Shown here: positions 20,831 to 29,732 of the stretch, piece by piece
Numbering within the stretch: the stretch's first letter is position 1
Layout: each line of letters begins with the position of its first letter
NCBI GenBank assembly: GCA_018242485.1
Contig: JAFEBV010000006.1
Span: forward strand, 1-64,000
Direction: 5' to 3'
From: Pseudomonadota bacterium
GTDB taxonomy: Bacteria > Pseudomonadota > Gammaproteobacteria > Xanthomonadales > Xanthomonadaceae
DNA length: 64,000 nt
Program-made: the position numbers and the translations under genes
The notes under the pieces: generated by a model
Database searches by the model: none
The model's input: the letters and a program-made list of their open reading frames with translations, nothing else
What the model was told of the DNA's origin: nothing

Positions 20831-20912
20831 GCTCCCTCCTTTCCGCTCAGCACAAGGGAGGGTCATCGTGCTCCCTCCCTGGCGCGCAGCGCCGGGAAGG
20901 GTTGGGGAGGGA
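20831..20912. repeat. GGGAGGG-family repeat between dedD and cvpA
   Basis: CTCCCTCCTT...AAGGGAGGG, then CTCCCTCCCT, the GC-rich palindrome GGCGCGCAGCGCC, and GGGAAGGGTTGGGGAGGGA. It belongs to the same family as the copies at 13826 and 23281. The 250-bp gap holds no gene. Confidence 0.8.
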
Positions 20913-20953
20913 TGCTTTGTCGCGAATCGAGCCGTGACCCACTGCGACATCAC

Positions 20954-21709
20954 ATGCTGAGCTCCGTCGATTGGATTCTGCTGGGACTGCTGGCGCTGTC
21001 CGGTCTGCTGGGTGCGTTGCGCGGCTTCGTTGCCGAAGTGTTGTCGATGGTGGCGTGGATCGCTGCATTCTGGCTGGCTTTCGTGTTCGGCGCGCCGGTC
21101 GCCGACATGTTGCGGCCGGACATCGACGATGCCGCCGGCCGCTTGTTGCTGGCGTACGCGCTGGTGTTTGTGGCCGCCTTGCTGGTCGGCAGTGTGGTGA
21201 GCTGGATCGCTGCCAAGGCGGTGAAATCGATGGGGCTGGGCGACGTGAACCGTTTCCTCGGTCTGCTGTACGGGCTAGGGCGCGGCGCGCTGCTGGGTTG
21301 CCTGCTGGTGCTGCTGCTGGGCTGGACGGCGTTGCCACGCGAGCCGCAATGGCGCGCGTCGCCGCTGATCCCGCTGTACCAGACCGGTGCGGAGGCGATG
21401 AAGGCCTGGTTGCCGGATGCGGCCGCGCAGCACGTCAGTTTCGAGTCGGTGGTCGCGCAGGGCCAGCGCAAGGTAATCGACGCGGTGACCGGGCAGGTAC
21501 TGGCGTCGATGCGGGGTGACGGCGCGGCATCCTCGGCGCAGGCGTCATCGACCGATGGAGATGGAACCGCGAAGTCGCTGCCGACGGATGCAGAACCAGC
21601 CACCGCCGCAGGTTCGAGTGAAGGTTCCAGTCACAACGCGGTAAAATCAGCCGAAACGCGAAAAGGTCGACGTCGCCCGTCGTCCAAGAACGCATCGCCG
21701 GGCGACTGA
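20954..21709 (+). CDS. cvpA: Colicin V production protein homologue CvpA
   Basis: 251 aa from the ATG at 20954 (MLSSVDWILLGLLALSGLLG). An inner-membrane protein with four predicted helices in the first 150 residues (about 5-25, 28-50, 65-88, 105-125). It has the family's early ALRGFVAEVLSMVAWIAAFW stretch. A cytoplasmic C-terminal tail of about 90 residues is Ser/Ala/Asp-rich and ends with basic residues. CvpA is needed for colicin V export and envelope stress tolerance in E. coli; its molecular role is uncertain. It lies between dedD and purF as in E. coli. No clear ribosome-binding site is visible. Confidence 0.92.
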   Translation: MLSSVDWILLGLLALSGLLGALRGFVAEVLSMVAWIAAFWLAFVFGAPVADMLRPDIDDAAGRLLLAYALVFVAALLVGSVVSWIAAKAVKSMGLGDVNRFLGLLYGLGRGALLGCLLVLLLGWTALPREPQWRASPLIPLYQTGAEAMKAWLPDAAAQHVSFESVVAQGQRKVIDAVTGQVLASMRGDGAASSAQASSTDGDGTAKSLPTDAEPATAAGSSEGSSHNAVKSAETRKGRRRPSSKNASPGD

Positions 21710-21782
21710 ACCGATCGCCGCATGAATATCGCGGGTTTGCGGCACATCACATCGAACCGACCCATCCACGAGGAATCAAACC

Positions 21783-23255
21783 ATGTGCGGCATCGTCGGA
21801 ATCGTCGGTACATCGGACGTCGCGGCATCGTTGTACGACGGGCTGGCGATGCTCCAGCACCGCGGACAGGACGCCGCCGGCATCGCCACTGCCGACGGCG
21901 GCAAGCTGCGACTGCACAAGGGCAACGGGCTGGTGAAAGACGTGTTCGACGCTGAATCCATGCGCCTGCTGACCGGGCGCGTGGGCATCGGCCATTGCCG
22001 CTACCCGACCGCCGGCAGCGAAGGTTCCGACGAGGCGCAGCCGTTCTACGTCAACTCGCCCTACGGCATCGCGCTGGCGCACAACGGCAACCTCGTCAAC
22101 ACCGAAGCGCTGCGCCGTGAGGTGTTCGAACAGGATCGCCGCAACGTCAATACCGAATCGGATTCGGAAGTGCTGCTCAACGTGTTCGCGCATGAACTCG
22201 AAACGCAGTCATCGCTCACGCCCGCAGCCGTGTTCCGTGCCGTTGAAGGCGTCAACCGTCGTGCGAAGGGCGGTTTCGCGGTGGTCGCGGCCGTGCTCGG
22301 CTTGGGGCTGGTGGCGTTCCGCGATCCGCATGGCATCCGTCCGCTGATCCTCGGCAAGCGCGAGACGCCCAATGGCGTGGAGTACGCGGTGGCGTCTGAA
22401 TCGGTCGCGCTGGACGTGCTCGGCTTTGCGCGCGTGCGCGACGTGAAACCCGGCGAATGTGTAGTCGTGACCGCGCGCGGCGAACTGCACACGCAGCAGT
22501 GCGCGCCGCCGCAGCCGAGCGCGCCGTGCATCTTCGAGTACGTGTATTTCGCGCGCCCGGATTCGATGATCGACGAAATCTCGGTGCACAAGGCGCGCAT
22601 GCGCATGGGCGTGACCTTGGCGCAGAAGATCCTGCGCGAGCGCCCCGACCACGACATCGACACCGTGATCCCGATTCCCGACACCTCGCGCGATGCCGCG
22701 CTGGAAATCGCCAACACGCTGGGCGTGAAGTACCGCGAGGGCTTCATCAAGAACCGCTACGTCGGCCGCACCTTCATCATGCCCGGGCAGGGCGAGCGGG
22801 TGAAATCGGTGCGCCGCAAGCTCAACGCGATCCCGCTGGAGTTCCGCAACCGCGTGGTGCTGCTGGTGGACGATTCCATCGTGCGCGGCACCACCTCGCA
22901 GCAGATCGTGCAGATGGCGCGCGACGCCGGCGCGCGCAAGGTGTACTTCGCCTCCGCCGCGCCGCCGGTGCGCTACCCGAACGTGTACGGCATCGACATG
23001 CCCTCGTCGCAGGAGCTGGTCGCGCACGGCCGCAGCGAGAAGGAGATCGAACAACTGCTCGGCTGCGACTGGCTGATCTATCAGGATCTCGCAGATCTCG
23101 AAGCCGCGGTGGCCGGGCCGAAGTTCCCGGGCCGCCAGTTCGATTCGTCCTGCTTCAGCGGGCAGTATGTGACCGGCATCGAGCCGGGCTATTTCGAGCG
23201 ATTGAAGCAACTGCGCTCGGACGAGGCCAAGAAGAAACGGCGGGCGGCGGGGTAG
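21783..23255 (+). CDS. purF: Amidophosphoribosyltransferase PurF
   Basis: 490 aa. It catalyses the first step of purine synthesis, turning PRPP and glutamine into phosphoribosylamine. Cys2, freed by loss of Met1 (MCGIVGIVG), is the nucleophile of the Ntn glutaminase domain. [11 protein letters not shown] and [13 protein letters not shown] follow. The phosphoribosyltransferase half carries the PRPP loop [15 protein letters not shown] near residue 355. GAGGAATCAAACC before the ATG gives a good ribosome-binding site. It is the last gene of folC-dedD-cvpA-purF, 73 bp after cvpA. No PurR-like operator was recognised. Confidence 0.98.
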   Translation: MCGIVGIVGTSDVAASLYDGLAMLQHRGQDAAGIATADGGKLRLHKGNGLVKDVFDAESMRLLTGRVGIGHCRYPTAGSEGSDEAQPFYVNSPYGIALAHNGNLVNTEALRREVFEQDRRNVNTESDSEVLLNVFAHELETQSSLTPAAVFRAVEGVNRRAKGGFAVVAAVLGLGLVAFRDPHGIRPLILGKRETPNGVEYAVASESVALDVLGFARVRDVKPGECVVVTARGELHTQQCAPPQPSAPCIFEYVYFARPDSMIDEISVHKARMRMGVTLAQKILRERPDHDIDTVIPIPDTSRDAALEIANTLGVKYREGFIKNRYVGRTFIMPGQGERVKSVRRKLNAIPLEFRNRVVLLVDDSIVRGTTSQQIVQMARDAGARKVYFASAAPPVRYPNVYGIDMPSSQELVAHGRSEKEIEQLLGCDWLIYQDLADLEAAVAGPKFPGRQFDSSCFSGQYVTGIEPGYFERLKQLRSDEAKKKRRAAG

Positions 23256-23280
23256 GGTGCTGCCGAAGTGATTGCCTTGA

Positions 23281-23322
23281 AGCCCCTCTCCCCTTGCGGG
23301 AGAGGGGTTGGGGAGAGGGGGC
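23281..23322. repeat. GGGAGAGGGG-family repeat before the DUF455 gene
   Basis: A compact full unit: GCCCCTCTCCCCTTGCGGGA, then GAGGGGTTGGGGAGAGGGGGC. The first half forms the hairpin CCCTCTCCCC/GGGAGAGGGG. It fills most of the 82-bp gap between purF and the next start codon. Confidence 0.92.
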
Positions 23323-23337
23323 AGGCATCGACGAGCC

Positions 23338-24189
23338 ATGACATTGAAGCCATTCGCCCAACTCGCAGCGCAAGAATGCCTGCGTGTCGTCGATCCCGAC
23401 GACAAAGTAGCGTTGACGGCTGCATCGGCCGCAGCCTTCATGAACGGCGAACTCGATGTCGATGACGCCAACGGCGAAGTCGAACCCATCGGCAATCCCG
23501 GCCGCCCATCCCTTCCGCGACTCGTGCATCCGCGCCATGTCGCCCAGCGTGGCCTCGGCTCGCTCGAAGGCCGTGCGGCCTTCATCCATGCCATCGCGCA
23601 TATCGAGTTCAACGCGATCAACCTCGCCTGGGACGCGGTGTACCGCTTCCGTGGCATGCCGCGCGACTACTATGCGGACTGGGTCGGTGTCGCAGCTGAT
23701 GAGGCGCGGCACTTCAGTCTGCTGCGCGCGCGATTGCGCGAACTCGGCCACGACTACGGCGATTTCGACGCCCACGACGGCTTGTGGGAGATGGCGATGA
23801 AGACGGCAGGCTCCTGCCGCGAGCGCATGGCGCTGGTGCCGCGTGTGCTGGAGGCGCGCGGGCTGGATGTGACGCCGGGCATGATCGTGCGTCTGCGTGA
23901 GGTCGGCGACGAAATCACCGCCGGCATCCTTGAAATCATCCTGCGCGAAGAAGTGGCGCATGTCGCCGCCGGCTCGCGCTGGTTCCGTTGGTGCTGCGAA
24001 CGCGATGGCGTGGAACCGGAAGCCGAGTTCCGTCGTCTGCTGGCCTTGCATGCACGCGGCGCGGTGCGCGGCCCGCTCAACTTCGCGGCGCGTGTAGCCG
24101 CCGGTTTCAGCGCGACGGAACTGGATGCGATGACGGTGGTGACGTCGACAGCATCGTCGCATCCGTCTGCTGGGTCAGGACCGGCGTGA
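23338..24189 (+). CDS. DUF455 ferritin-like protein (MiaE-related di-iron fold)
   Basis: 283 aa from the ATG at 23338. It matches the DUF455 family of the ferritin-like superfamily. Likely di-iron ligands appear in HIEFNAINLAWDAV, GVAADEARHFSLL and REEVAHVAAGSRWF (E...ExxH...ExxH spacing). The family resembles the tRNA hydroxylase MiaE, but its substrate is not established. The ATG has no strong ribosome-binding site; the purine-rich tail of the preceding repeat ends about 15 bp away. The last 83 bp overlap the end of the convergent hydrolase gene. The C-terminus is Ser/Thr/Pro-rich, as if extended into the overlap. Confidence 0.88.
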   Translation: MTLKPFAQLAAQECLRVVDPDDKVALTAASAAAFMNGELDVDDANGEVEPIGNPGRPSLPRLVHPRHVAQRGLGSLEGRAAFIHAIAHIEFNAINLAWDAVYRFRGMPRDYYADWVGVAADEARHFSLLRARLRELGHDYGDFDAHDGLWEMAMKTAGSCRERMALVPRVLEARGLDVTPGMIVRLREVGDEITAGILEIILREEVAHVAAGSRWFRWCCERDGVEPEAEFRRLLALHARGAVRGPLNFAARVAAGFSATELDAMTVVTSTASSHPSAGSGPA

Positions 24190-24976
24190 CGGCGTCGCCG
24201 AGGAAAGAACGGATCGCATCGGCGTAGCGTGGATTGTTCGACAGATTGTTGTGCCCGGCGTCCTCGATCACCACGACGGTTGGTGTCGGATGCAGGTGCG
24301 CGATCAACGCATCCGAACGCCGTCGCGGGATGACCTGATCGTCCTCGGCCAGCAGCACGAGGGTCGGTGCCCTCACCGCATCGGCATTGCGCCAGGATTC
24401 GTAGCGATCGCGCAGCAGCCAACCGACCGGGAACATGCCGTAGCGCTCGCGGGCGATGTTCAGGATGCTGTCGTAGGGCGTGACCAGCACTAGGCGTTCG
24501 ACCTTGCGGCGCGCGGCGACGAAAGTCGCAACGCCGGTGCCGAGACTGCGGCCGATGACCGCGACGCGCGTATGCCGCGCCTGCGCATAGTCGAACACCT
24601 TCAGCGCGTCGGCCTCGATGCCCGCTTCCGATGGTGTGCCCGCGTTCGGGCCGTAGCCACGATAAGGTACGAGATACACGGCCCGGTCGGGCAGCATGGC
24701 GCGAAAGATCGCCACGTCGCGTTCCACCGGTTCGCCATTGCCGCCGAAATACACCACGGCGTCGGCGTGCTGCGGATCGGCAACCCAGCCATGCAGCACG
24801 CCGGTGGCGCCGGCAATCGTCAGCGGTTGGCCATCGGGCTCAAAGCGCAAGGGGCGTGGGTGATAGAGAACGCTGCCTTGCAGGACATACATCAATCCGC
24901 ACAAAAGCACATAGATCGCGGCGAGCGTCGGCAACAGCGACAGGGCGATGCGGCGAATGGATAGCTTTCCGATCAT
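24107..24976 (-). CDS. Membrane-anchored alpha/beta hydrolase
   Basis: 289 aa from the ATG at 24976, 4 bp after the lpxH stop, which suggests translational coupling. One N-terminal membrane segment (ALSLLPTLAAIYVLLCGLMY) precedes a serine-hydrolase domain of the BEM46/YfhR type. The nucleophile elbow is VAVIGRSLGTG. The acid is probably D of LLAEDDQVIP and the histidine H of EDAGHNNLS. The oxyanion region is VVYFGGNGEP and PYRGYG. Substrate unknown; the family acts on ester or amide bonds. The C-terminal 25 residues (TQQTDATMLSTSPPSSHP) lie antisense to the DUF455 gene and look non-conserved. Confidence 0.87.
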   Translation of the reverse strand: MIGKLSIRRIALSLLPTLAAIYVLLCGLMYVLQGSVLYHPRPLRFEPDGQPLTIAGATGVLHGWVADPQHADAVVYFGGNGEPVERDVAIFRAMLPDRAVYLVPYRGYGPNAGTPSEAGIEADALKVFDYAQARHTRVAVIGRSLGTGVATFVAARRKVERLVLVTPYDSILNIARERYGMFPVGWLLRDRYESWRNADAVRAPTLVLLAEDDQVIPRRRSDALIAHLHPTPTVVVIEDAGHNNLSNNPRYADAIRSFLGDAVTPVLTQQTDATMLSTSPPSSHPVPSR

Positions 24977-24980
24977 CACA

Positions 24981-25727
24981 TCACAACGACGCCAACGAAA
25001 ACCCATCCGCATCCGCGCGCAGCACCGAGCCTTGTTCGTACCAGTCGCCGAGCACGATGCGCCGGCGCGGCATGTCGGCGACTTCGAGGCGATGGATCGC
25101 CGGGCGATGGGTGTGGCCGTGGATCAGGGTGGCGAGCCCAAAGCGGGTGAACGTTTCGACGACCGCGGCAGCGCTCACGTCGGTGATGTCTTCCTTGCCG
25201 GCCGCGGTGGCGGCGGCGTCGGGCATCACCTTGCGTTGGTGCTCGATACTTTTCGCGCGCGCCTGTTGCGCCAACGCGATGCGTACCGGCAGGGGCTGCG
25301 CCAGCATGGTTTCCTGCCATGCCGGTTCGCGGCTTTGCTGGCGGAATGTCTGGTATGCGACGTCGTCGGTGCACAGCGCGTCGCCGTGCATCAGCAACAC
25401 CGGCTGCCCGTACAGATCGATCACGCAGGGGTCGGGCAGGATGCGCATGCCGCAACGTGCCGCGTAAGCCTCGCGCAGCAGGAAGTCGCGGTTGCCGCGC
25501 AGGAAGAAGATCGGCACGCCTGCTTCAGTCAGAGTCGACAGGCCGGTTGCGACTTCGCCGGCCACCGGTTGCGGATCGTCGTCGCCGACCCAGTATTCGA
25601 ACAGGTCGCCGAGGATGTACAGCGCCTCGGCGTGGTTGGCTTCCTCGCGCAGGAAACGGCCGAACTGCGCGACGATGTGCGGCCGCACCGGGTCGAGGTG
25701 CAGGTCGGAGATGAACAAGGTGGTCAC
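24981..25727 (-). CDS. lpxH: UDP-2,3-diacylglucosamine diphosphatase LpxH
   Basis: 248 aa. A Mn-dependent calcineurin-like phosphoesterase that releases lipid X and UMP in lipid A synthesis, at the inner-membrane surface. The metal motifs are all present: FISDLHLD at 5-12, GDLFEYWVGDD near 40, RGNRDF near 78, MHGDALCTDD near 113 and the C-terminal GHTHRP. The length agrees with E. coli (240 aa). It is preceded by the peptidyl-prolyl isomerase gene, the usual ppi-lpxH order, with a 55-bp gap. The coupled alpha/beta hydrolase follows. Confidence 0.97.
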   Translation of the reverse strand: MTTLFISDLHLDPVRPHIVAQFGRFLREEANHAEALYILGDLFEYWVGDDDPQPVAGEVATGLSTLTEAGVPIFFLRGNRDFLLREAYAARCGMRILPDPCVIDLYGQPVLLMHGDALCTDDVAYQTFRQQSREPAWQETMLAQPLPVRIALAQQARAKSIEHQRKVMPDAAATAAGKEDITDVSAAAVVETFTRFGLATLIHGHTHRPAIHRLEVADMPRRRIVLGDWYEQGSVLRADADGFSLASL

Positions 25728-25782
25728 GCGCAGATATTCCTTGTATGCAACGTCACGAATTGGATAAACGTCGAAAGGGCTG

Positions 25783-26496
25783 TCAGGGCGACGCTGGCGG
25801 CAGGATCTCGACCTTGTCGATCACCACCGGCGTGACCGGCACGTCGGCGGTGAACTTGCCTTGCCCGTGGGTTTTCACGAGGCGGATCTTGTCCACCACG
25901 TCCATGCCCGAGACGACTTTGCCAAACACCGCGTAACCGGCAGTGGTCGCGTCGGCGTCGGAGACATAATCGAAGCGCGGGTTGTCAACGAGGTTGATGA
26001 AGAATTCGGAAGTCGCCGATCCGGGTGCCAGCGCGCGCGCGGCGGAGACGGTGCCGCGCTGATTCGACAAGCCATTGTTGGCCTCGTCGGGAATCGCCGC
26101 GTGCACACCGCCTTTCTTCTGCAAGTCCGGCGTGTAGGCACCGCCCTGGATCAGCAGGTCGTCGATCACGCGATTGAACACCGTGCCGTCGTAGAAGCCT
26201 TCCTTCGCGTAGGTGAGGAAGTTGGCGACGGTCTTGGGTGCCTTGTCCGGATACAGCTCGATCACGATGTCGCCCATGTTGGTGTGCAATGCCACGCGTG
26301 GGCCGGATTGCGCGGCCAGCGGAACGGCCACGTCCATCGCGGTGGGCGAGGCGCTGGAATTGACGGGGTTGGCAGCGGCAGACTCGTCGTCGGCTCCGCT
26401 GGTGGCCTTGTTCGCGTGTTTGCCGCAGCCGGCAAGCGAGACAGCCAACAGCAGGCAGGCCAGCAAGGCGAGCAGGGAATGGATGCGGATGCGCAT
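25783..26496 (-). CDS. Cyclophilin-type peptidyl-prolyl isomerase, lipoprotein
   Basis: 237 aa from the ATG at 26496, with GGAG 8 nt upstream; the longer ORF start is not needed. The N-terminus is a lipoprotein signal (LLLAVSLAGC) with Cys at about residue 24, followed by a Ser/Ala/Asn-rich linker. The cyclophilin domain covers about 75-235, with FNRVIDDLLIQGG (catalytic Arg and conserved QGG), NQRGTVSAARA and SEFFINLVDNPRFDY. Cis-trans isomerisation of Xaa-Pro bonds in envelope proteins is likely. The +2 residue after the Cys is Gly, so outer-membrane sorting is expected. It is divergent from gltX, upstream of lpxH. Confidence 0.93.
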   Translation of the reverse strand: MRIRIHSLLALLACLLLAVSLAGCGKHANKATSGADDESAAANPVNSSASPTAMDVAVPLAAQSGPRVALHTNMGDIVIELYPDKAPKTVANFLTYAKEGFYDGTVFNRVIDDLLIQGGAYTPDLQKKGGVHAAIPDEANNGLSNQRGTVSAARALAPGSATSEFFINLVDNPRFDYVSDADATTAGYAVFGKVVSGMDVVDKIRLVKTHGQGKFTADVPVTPVVIDKVEILPPASP

Positions 26497-26618
26497 CGAT
26501 GGCTCCGGTACGGGCAAGGCGCGCATTGTAGCGAAAAGGCTCCGGCTGCCCGTGGGGTGGCCGGTAGCGCGACTGCTAGAATTCGCCTCCCCGCGCCGCG
26601 CCCGTACACGTTCTCGCC

Positions 26619-28034
26619 ATGACCTGCCGCACCCGTTTCGCCCCCAGCCCCACCGGCTACCTGCACATCGGCGGCGCGCGCACCGCGCTGTATTGCTGGC
26701 TGGAAGCGCGCCATCGCGGCGGCGCCTTCATCCTGCGCATCGAGGACACCGACCGCGAGCGCTCCACCGATGCCGCCGTGCAGGCCATCCTCGACGGCAT
26801 GGCGTGGCTCGGACTGGATCACGACGAAGGCCCGATCTACCAGACCGCGCGCATGGATCGCTACCGGCAGGTCGCGCAACAGTTGCTCGACGCCGGTCAC
26901 GCCTATTACGCCTACGAGTCGAAGGAAGAACTCGAGGCGATGCGCGCCGCCGCGCTGGAAAAACACGAGAAGCCACGCTACGACGGCCGTGCGCGCGACG
27001 CGAAGTTGCCGCTGCGCGACGACCCGAACCGGGTGATCCGCTTCCGCAATCCGCACGCAGGCAGTGTGGTGTTCGAGGACAAGGTCAAGGGCCGCATCGA
27101 ATGGGCCAATGCCGAACTCGACGACTTCGTGCTGGTGCGCTCGGATGGCTTCCCGACCTACAACTTCGCGGTGGTCGTCGATGACATCGACATGGGCATC
27201 ACCGAGGTGATCCGCGGCGACGACCACGTCAACAACACGCCGCGGCAAATCAACGTCTATCACGCGCTCGGCGCGACGCCGCCGGTATTCGCGCATCTGC
27301 CGATGATCCTCGGCCCGGACGGGCAGAAGCTGTCCAAACGCCACGGCGCGGTGTCGGTGATGCAGTACCGCGACGACGGCTACCTGCCCCACGCGGTGCT
27401 CAACTACCTCGTGCGGCTGGGCTGGTCGTACGGCGATCAGGAAATCTTCTCGATCGCGCAGATGATCGAGCTGTTCGACATCGCCGACGTGAACCACAGC
27501 GCTTCACGCTTCGACACCGAGAAATTGCGCTGGCTCAACCAGCAATACCTGAAGAACGACGATCCGACGGACGTTGCGCAGCATCTGGACTGGCACCTGC
27601 GGCAGGCCGGCTACGATCTGGCGAACGGCCCGGCAGCGGTGGATCTGGTGATCGCCCTGCGCGATCGGGTGCATACGCTGAAGGAAATGGCCGAGCGCGC
27701 GAAAGTGTGGTTCGAGCCGCTACGCGACTACGACGAGGCCGCAGTCGCCAAACATCTGACGGTGGCCGCGGCTGCGCCGTTGACGGCCGTTCGTGAGCGG
27801 CTGGCCACACTGCCGGAATGGAGTCCGGAAGGCGTGCATGCCGCACTCGCCGACACCGCGCAGGCGCTGGGGCTGGGCATGGGCAAGATCGCCCAACCGT
27901 TGCGGGTGGCGATCACCGGCACACAGGTCTCGCCCTCCATCGAGCACACCATCCATCTCGCCGGGCGAAAGCAGGCGCTGGCGCGGATCGATGCGGCTTT
28001 GGCACTGATTGCGCGGCTTGAAGCTGGCGGATGA
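26619..28034 (+). CDS. gltX: Glutamyl-tRNA synthetase GltX
   Basis: 471 aa, exactly the E. coli length. A class I enzyme charging tRNA-Glu. The HIGH-type motif is [14 protein letters not shown] at residues 8-21 and the KMSKS-type is KLSKRHG near 239. The middle region FNFAVVVDD-type ([20 protein letters not shown]) fits bacterial GluRS. The C-terminal anticodon domain runs from about 330 onward. The ATG at 26619 lacks a strong ribosome-binding site. It is followed by about 290 bp of repeats and a Zur-like gene. Confidence 0.98.
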   Translation: MTCRTRFAPSPTGYLHIGGARTALYCWLEARHRGGAFILRIEDTDRERSTDAAVQAILDGMAWLGLDHDEGPIYQTARMDRYRQVAQQLLDAGHAYYAYESKEELEAMRAAALEKHEKPRYDGRARDAKLPLRDDPNRVIRFRNPHAGSVVFEDKVKGRIEWANAELDDFVLVRSDGFPTYNFAVVVDDIDMGITEVIRGDDHVNNTPRQINVYHALGATPPVFAHLPMILGPDGQKLSKRHGAVSVMQYRDDGYLPHAVLNYLVRLGWSYGDQEIFSIAQMIELFDIADVNHSASRFDTEKLRWLNQQYLKNDDPTDVAQHLDWHLRQAGYDLANGPAAVDLVIALRDRVHTLKEMAERAKVWFEPLRDYDEAAVAKHLTVAAAAPLTAVRERLATLPEWSPEGVHAALADTAQALGLGMGKIAQPLRVAITGTQVSPSIEHTIHLAGRKQALARIDAALALIARLEAGG

Positions 28035-28090
28035 CGAAAAAACTGTCTCCACCGAATGACCGGGAACAAGTTCATGGTGGAAAGTCGAGA

Positions 28091-28204
28091 TTCCCTCCCC
28101 CGCTTGCTGGAGAGGATCGGGTGGGGGGATATCACCACATTTTTGAGAGGGTCAACCGTACGTTGCCCCCCATCCAAGCCTTCCCCGCAGGCAGGGAAGG
28201 GGTG
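28091..28204. repeat. Pair of GGGAGGGG-family repeats in opposite orientation
   Basis: CCCTCCCCCGCTTGCTGGAG followed by GGGTGGGGGG at 28091-28129, then the inverse form CCCCCCATCCAAGCCTTCCC with GGGAAGGGG at 28164-28204. About 35 bp of unrelated sequence lie between them. The rest of the gltX-zur gap (28035-28322) has no gene. Confidence 0.8.
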
Positions 28205-28322
28205 TATTTCCGGTTCTCCGGATCGTTGGATCCTGTGAAGGGAGATGGGCTGTTTGGCGATGACTCCGGAAGATTTCCTCAAGCCCCGCTGGTCTTCTCG
28301 CCCCTGCTAGGATGGCCTCACC

Positions 28323-28826
28323 ATGCGTGCCCACCCGCCCGTCACTTGCATCGACCCCAAGCACCACGTCCACCACGCGGACGATTTCGTGCGCGAAGTG
28401 GCACGCGCCTGCGACGAGCGCGGCCTGCGGTTGACGCCACTGCGCGCCGACGTGCTGCGGCTGGTCGCCGACGCCGGGCGTCCGGTCAAGGCCTACGACC
28501 TGCTTTCGCAGATCAGCGAGTCCAAGGCCGCCTCGGCACCGCCTACGATCTACCGCGCACTGGATTTTCTGCTCGACAACGGATTCATCCACAAGCTCGA
28601 ATCGATCAACGCCTTCGTCGCTTGTCACCATCCGAATGTGCGCCACACTGTGCCCTTCCTGATCTGCGACGGCTGCCAGTCGGCGATCGAGATGGAGGAC
28701 GAGAAGATCGGCCGCCAACTCGACGAGAAGGCGCGCGCGCTGGGTTTCACGCCGCAGGCGCAGACGTTGGAGGTGCATGGCATGTGCGCGGCGTGTGCGG
28801 GCGCGGGCGACTCCACGCATCGTTGA
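28323..28826 (+). CDS. zur: Fur-family metalloregulator, probably Zur
   Basis: 167 aa. The N-terminal winged helix (about 25-100) has the family block LTPLRADVLRLVADAGRPVKAYDLL and PTIYRALDFL. The C-terminal dimer and metal domain has HHPNVRHTVPFLICDGC. Two Cys pairs, CDGC near 117 and CAAC near 158, form the structural zinc site as in E. coli Zur, and the Zur-type FLICDGCQSAIEMED favours Zur over Fur. The N-terminus is His-rich (DPKHHVHHADD). The ATG at 28323 has no strong ribosome-binding site. The MerC-like gene follows 170 bp downstream, behind an operator-like palindrome, and could be a target. Confidence 0.85.
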   Translation: MRAHPPVTCIDPKHHVHHADDFVREVARACDERGLRLTPLRADVLRLVADAGRPVKAYDLLSQISESKAASAPPTIYRALDFLLDNGFIHKLESINAFVACHHPNVRHTVPFLICDGCQSAIEMEDEKIGRQLDEKARALGFTPQAQTLEVHGMCAACAGAGDSTHR

Positions 28827-28959
28827 AACAATTTGCTGGTGCGCTGCGGCGACCTCCCTGCACTCGCGCGGATCGGATGTCGGAACGTTTGCGCAGGGCT
28901 GTTCGAGCGGACTTGGCGCGAATCAGGCGACGCCGGTGACTTGACCTTGCGTGTATTGT

Positions 28960-28977
28960 TATACTGTTGCAAACAGT
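28960..28977 (+). promoter_or_regulatory. -10-like element overlapped by a 15-bp palindrome before the MerC-like gene
   Basis: TATACT (28960-28965) resembles a -10 box. The perfect inverted repeat ACTGTT-GCA-AACAGT (28963-28977) overlaps it, and TTGACC lies upstream at 28941, though with only a 13-bp spacing. The AT-richness (TTGTTATACTGTTGCAA) stands out from the surroundings and fits a Fur/Zur-type operator. The regulator's identity is inferred only from the adjacent zur gene. Confidence 0.4.
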
Positions 28978-28996
28978 GACGGGGTTTGTATCGTCC

Positions 28997-29440
28997 ATGC
29001 GTTCGATTTTCGATCCGGAAAAGACTTGGCGTCGCGACGTCCTCGACCGTATCGGCGCGACGGGCTCCCTGCTGTGCGCGGTGCATTGCGCTGCGTTGCC
29101 ATTGGTGCTCGTAGCGGTGCCGGCCATCGGTACGGGGCTCGCGAGTCACGCTTTCGAGGTTGGTTTCGTCGCCTTCGCCAGCCTGTTGGGTATGGCCAGC
29201 CTGTTGCTGGGTTATCGCGCGCATCGCGCCGGCCGCGCGCTGGCCTTGCTGGCTCCGGGGATCGCTTTGTTGTGGTGTGGGGTGGCGCTCGATGCGCTGC
29301 ATGCGAGTCGTGGCTGGCACGCGCTCGCGATGGCGACCGGCGGATCGCTGGTCGCCTGCGCGCACTGGGTCAACCTGCGACTGTCGGCCCACCGGTGCGC
29401 GCATGGCCTGGCCGAGGTTTGCACGGGATCTGGCCCGTAG
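28997..29440 (+). CDS. MerC-domain integral membrane protein
   Basis: 147 aa from the ATG at 28997; a TTG 30 bp upstream would lie inside the operator-like palindrome and is less likely. Four hydrophobic segments (about 18-42, 47-68, 72-94, 100-122) match the MerC fold. The paired Cys in SLLCAVHCAALPLVL corresponds to the mercury-binding pair of MerC in helix 1. MerC homologues outside mer operons occur widely; here no merA, merT or merP is present. A link to zinc or heavy-metal handling is inferred from the zur gene upstream and the promoter palindrome. Confidence 0.85.
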   Translation: MRSIFDPEKTWRRDVLDRIGATGSLLCAVHCAALPLVLVAVPAIGTGLASHAFEVGFVAFASLLGMASLLLGYRAHRAGRALALLAPGIALLWCGVALDALHASRGWHALAMATGGSLVACAHWVNLRLSAHRCAHGLAEVCTGSGP

Positions 29441-29676
29441 TGGCAGTTGGTGGCGGTTGGTGTGAAATCCGCATTTGCGCTTATCGGCCGCTGTCTGTAT
29501 CCTTTGCGGTCTGAATGACGATGTGGATGGCACCGGTCGGATAACGGCTGAAGACTTCCACATTCCAGCTCTGCGGCAAGAAGTTCCTTGCGGATGTATT
29601 TCCTCGCGGATTCTTGTTGCGCTGGGCTCGCGACGGCATTGCCTTTGCCGTCGTACCGGAATTGGTTGTTGCCGGA

Positions 29677-29705
29677 GGGGGCCCGCTGGGCCCCTTTGCT
29701 TTTCC
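29677..29705 (+). terminator. Strong hairpin with T-rich tail in the rimP leader
   Basis: GGGGCCC (29678-29684) and GGGCCCC (29688-29694) form a perfect 7-bp GC stem with a 3-nt loop, followed by TTTGCTTTT. It lies about 30 bp before the rimP start. It could terminate MerC transcription or act as an attenuator at the front of the nus operon. Confidence 0.65.
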
Positions 29706-29732
29706 AGTCGCCGAAACGATGCTTTTTTTGAA

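Noticed and set aside
28035-28322. A frame through the repeats extending the Zur-like or GltX products
   Set aside because: The translations are repeat-derived (Pro/Gly/Arg) and both proteins have normal family ends without them.
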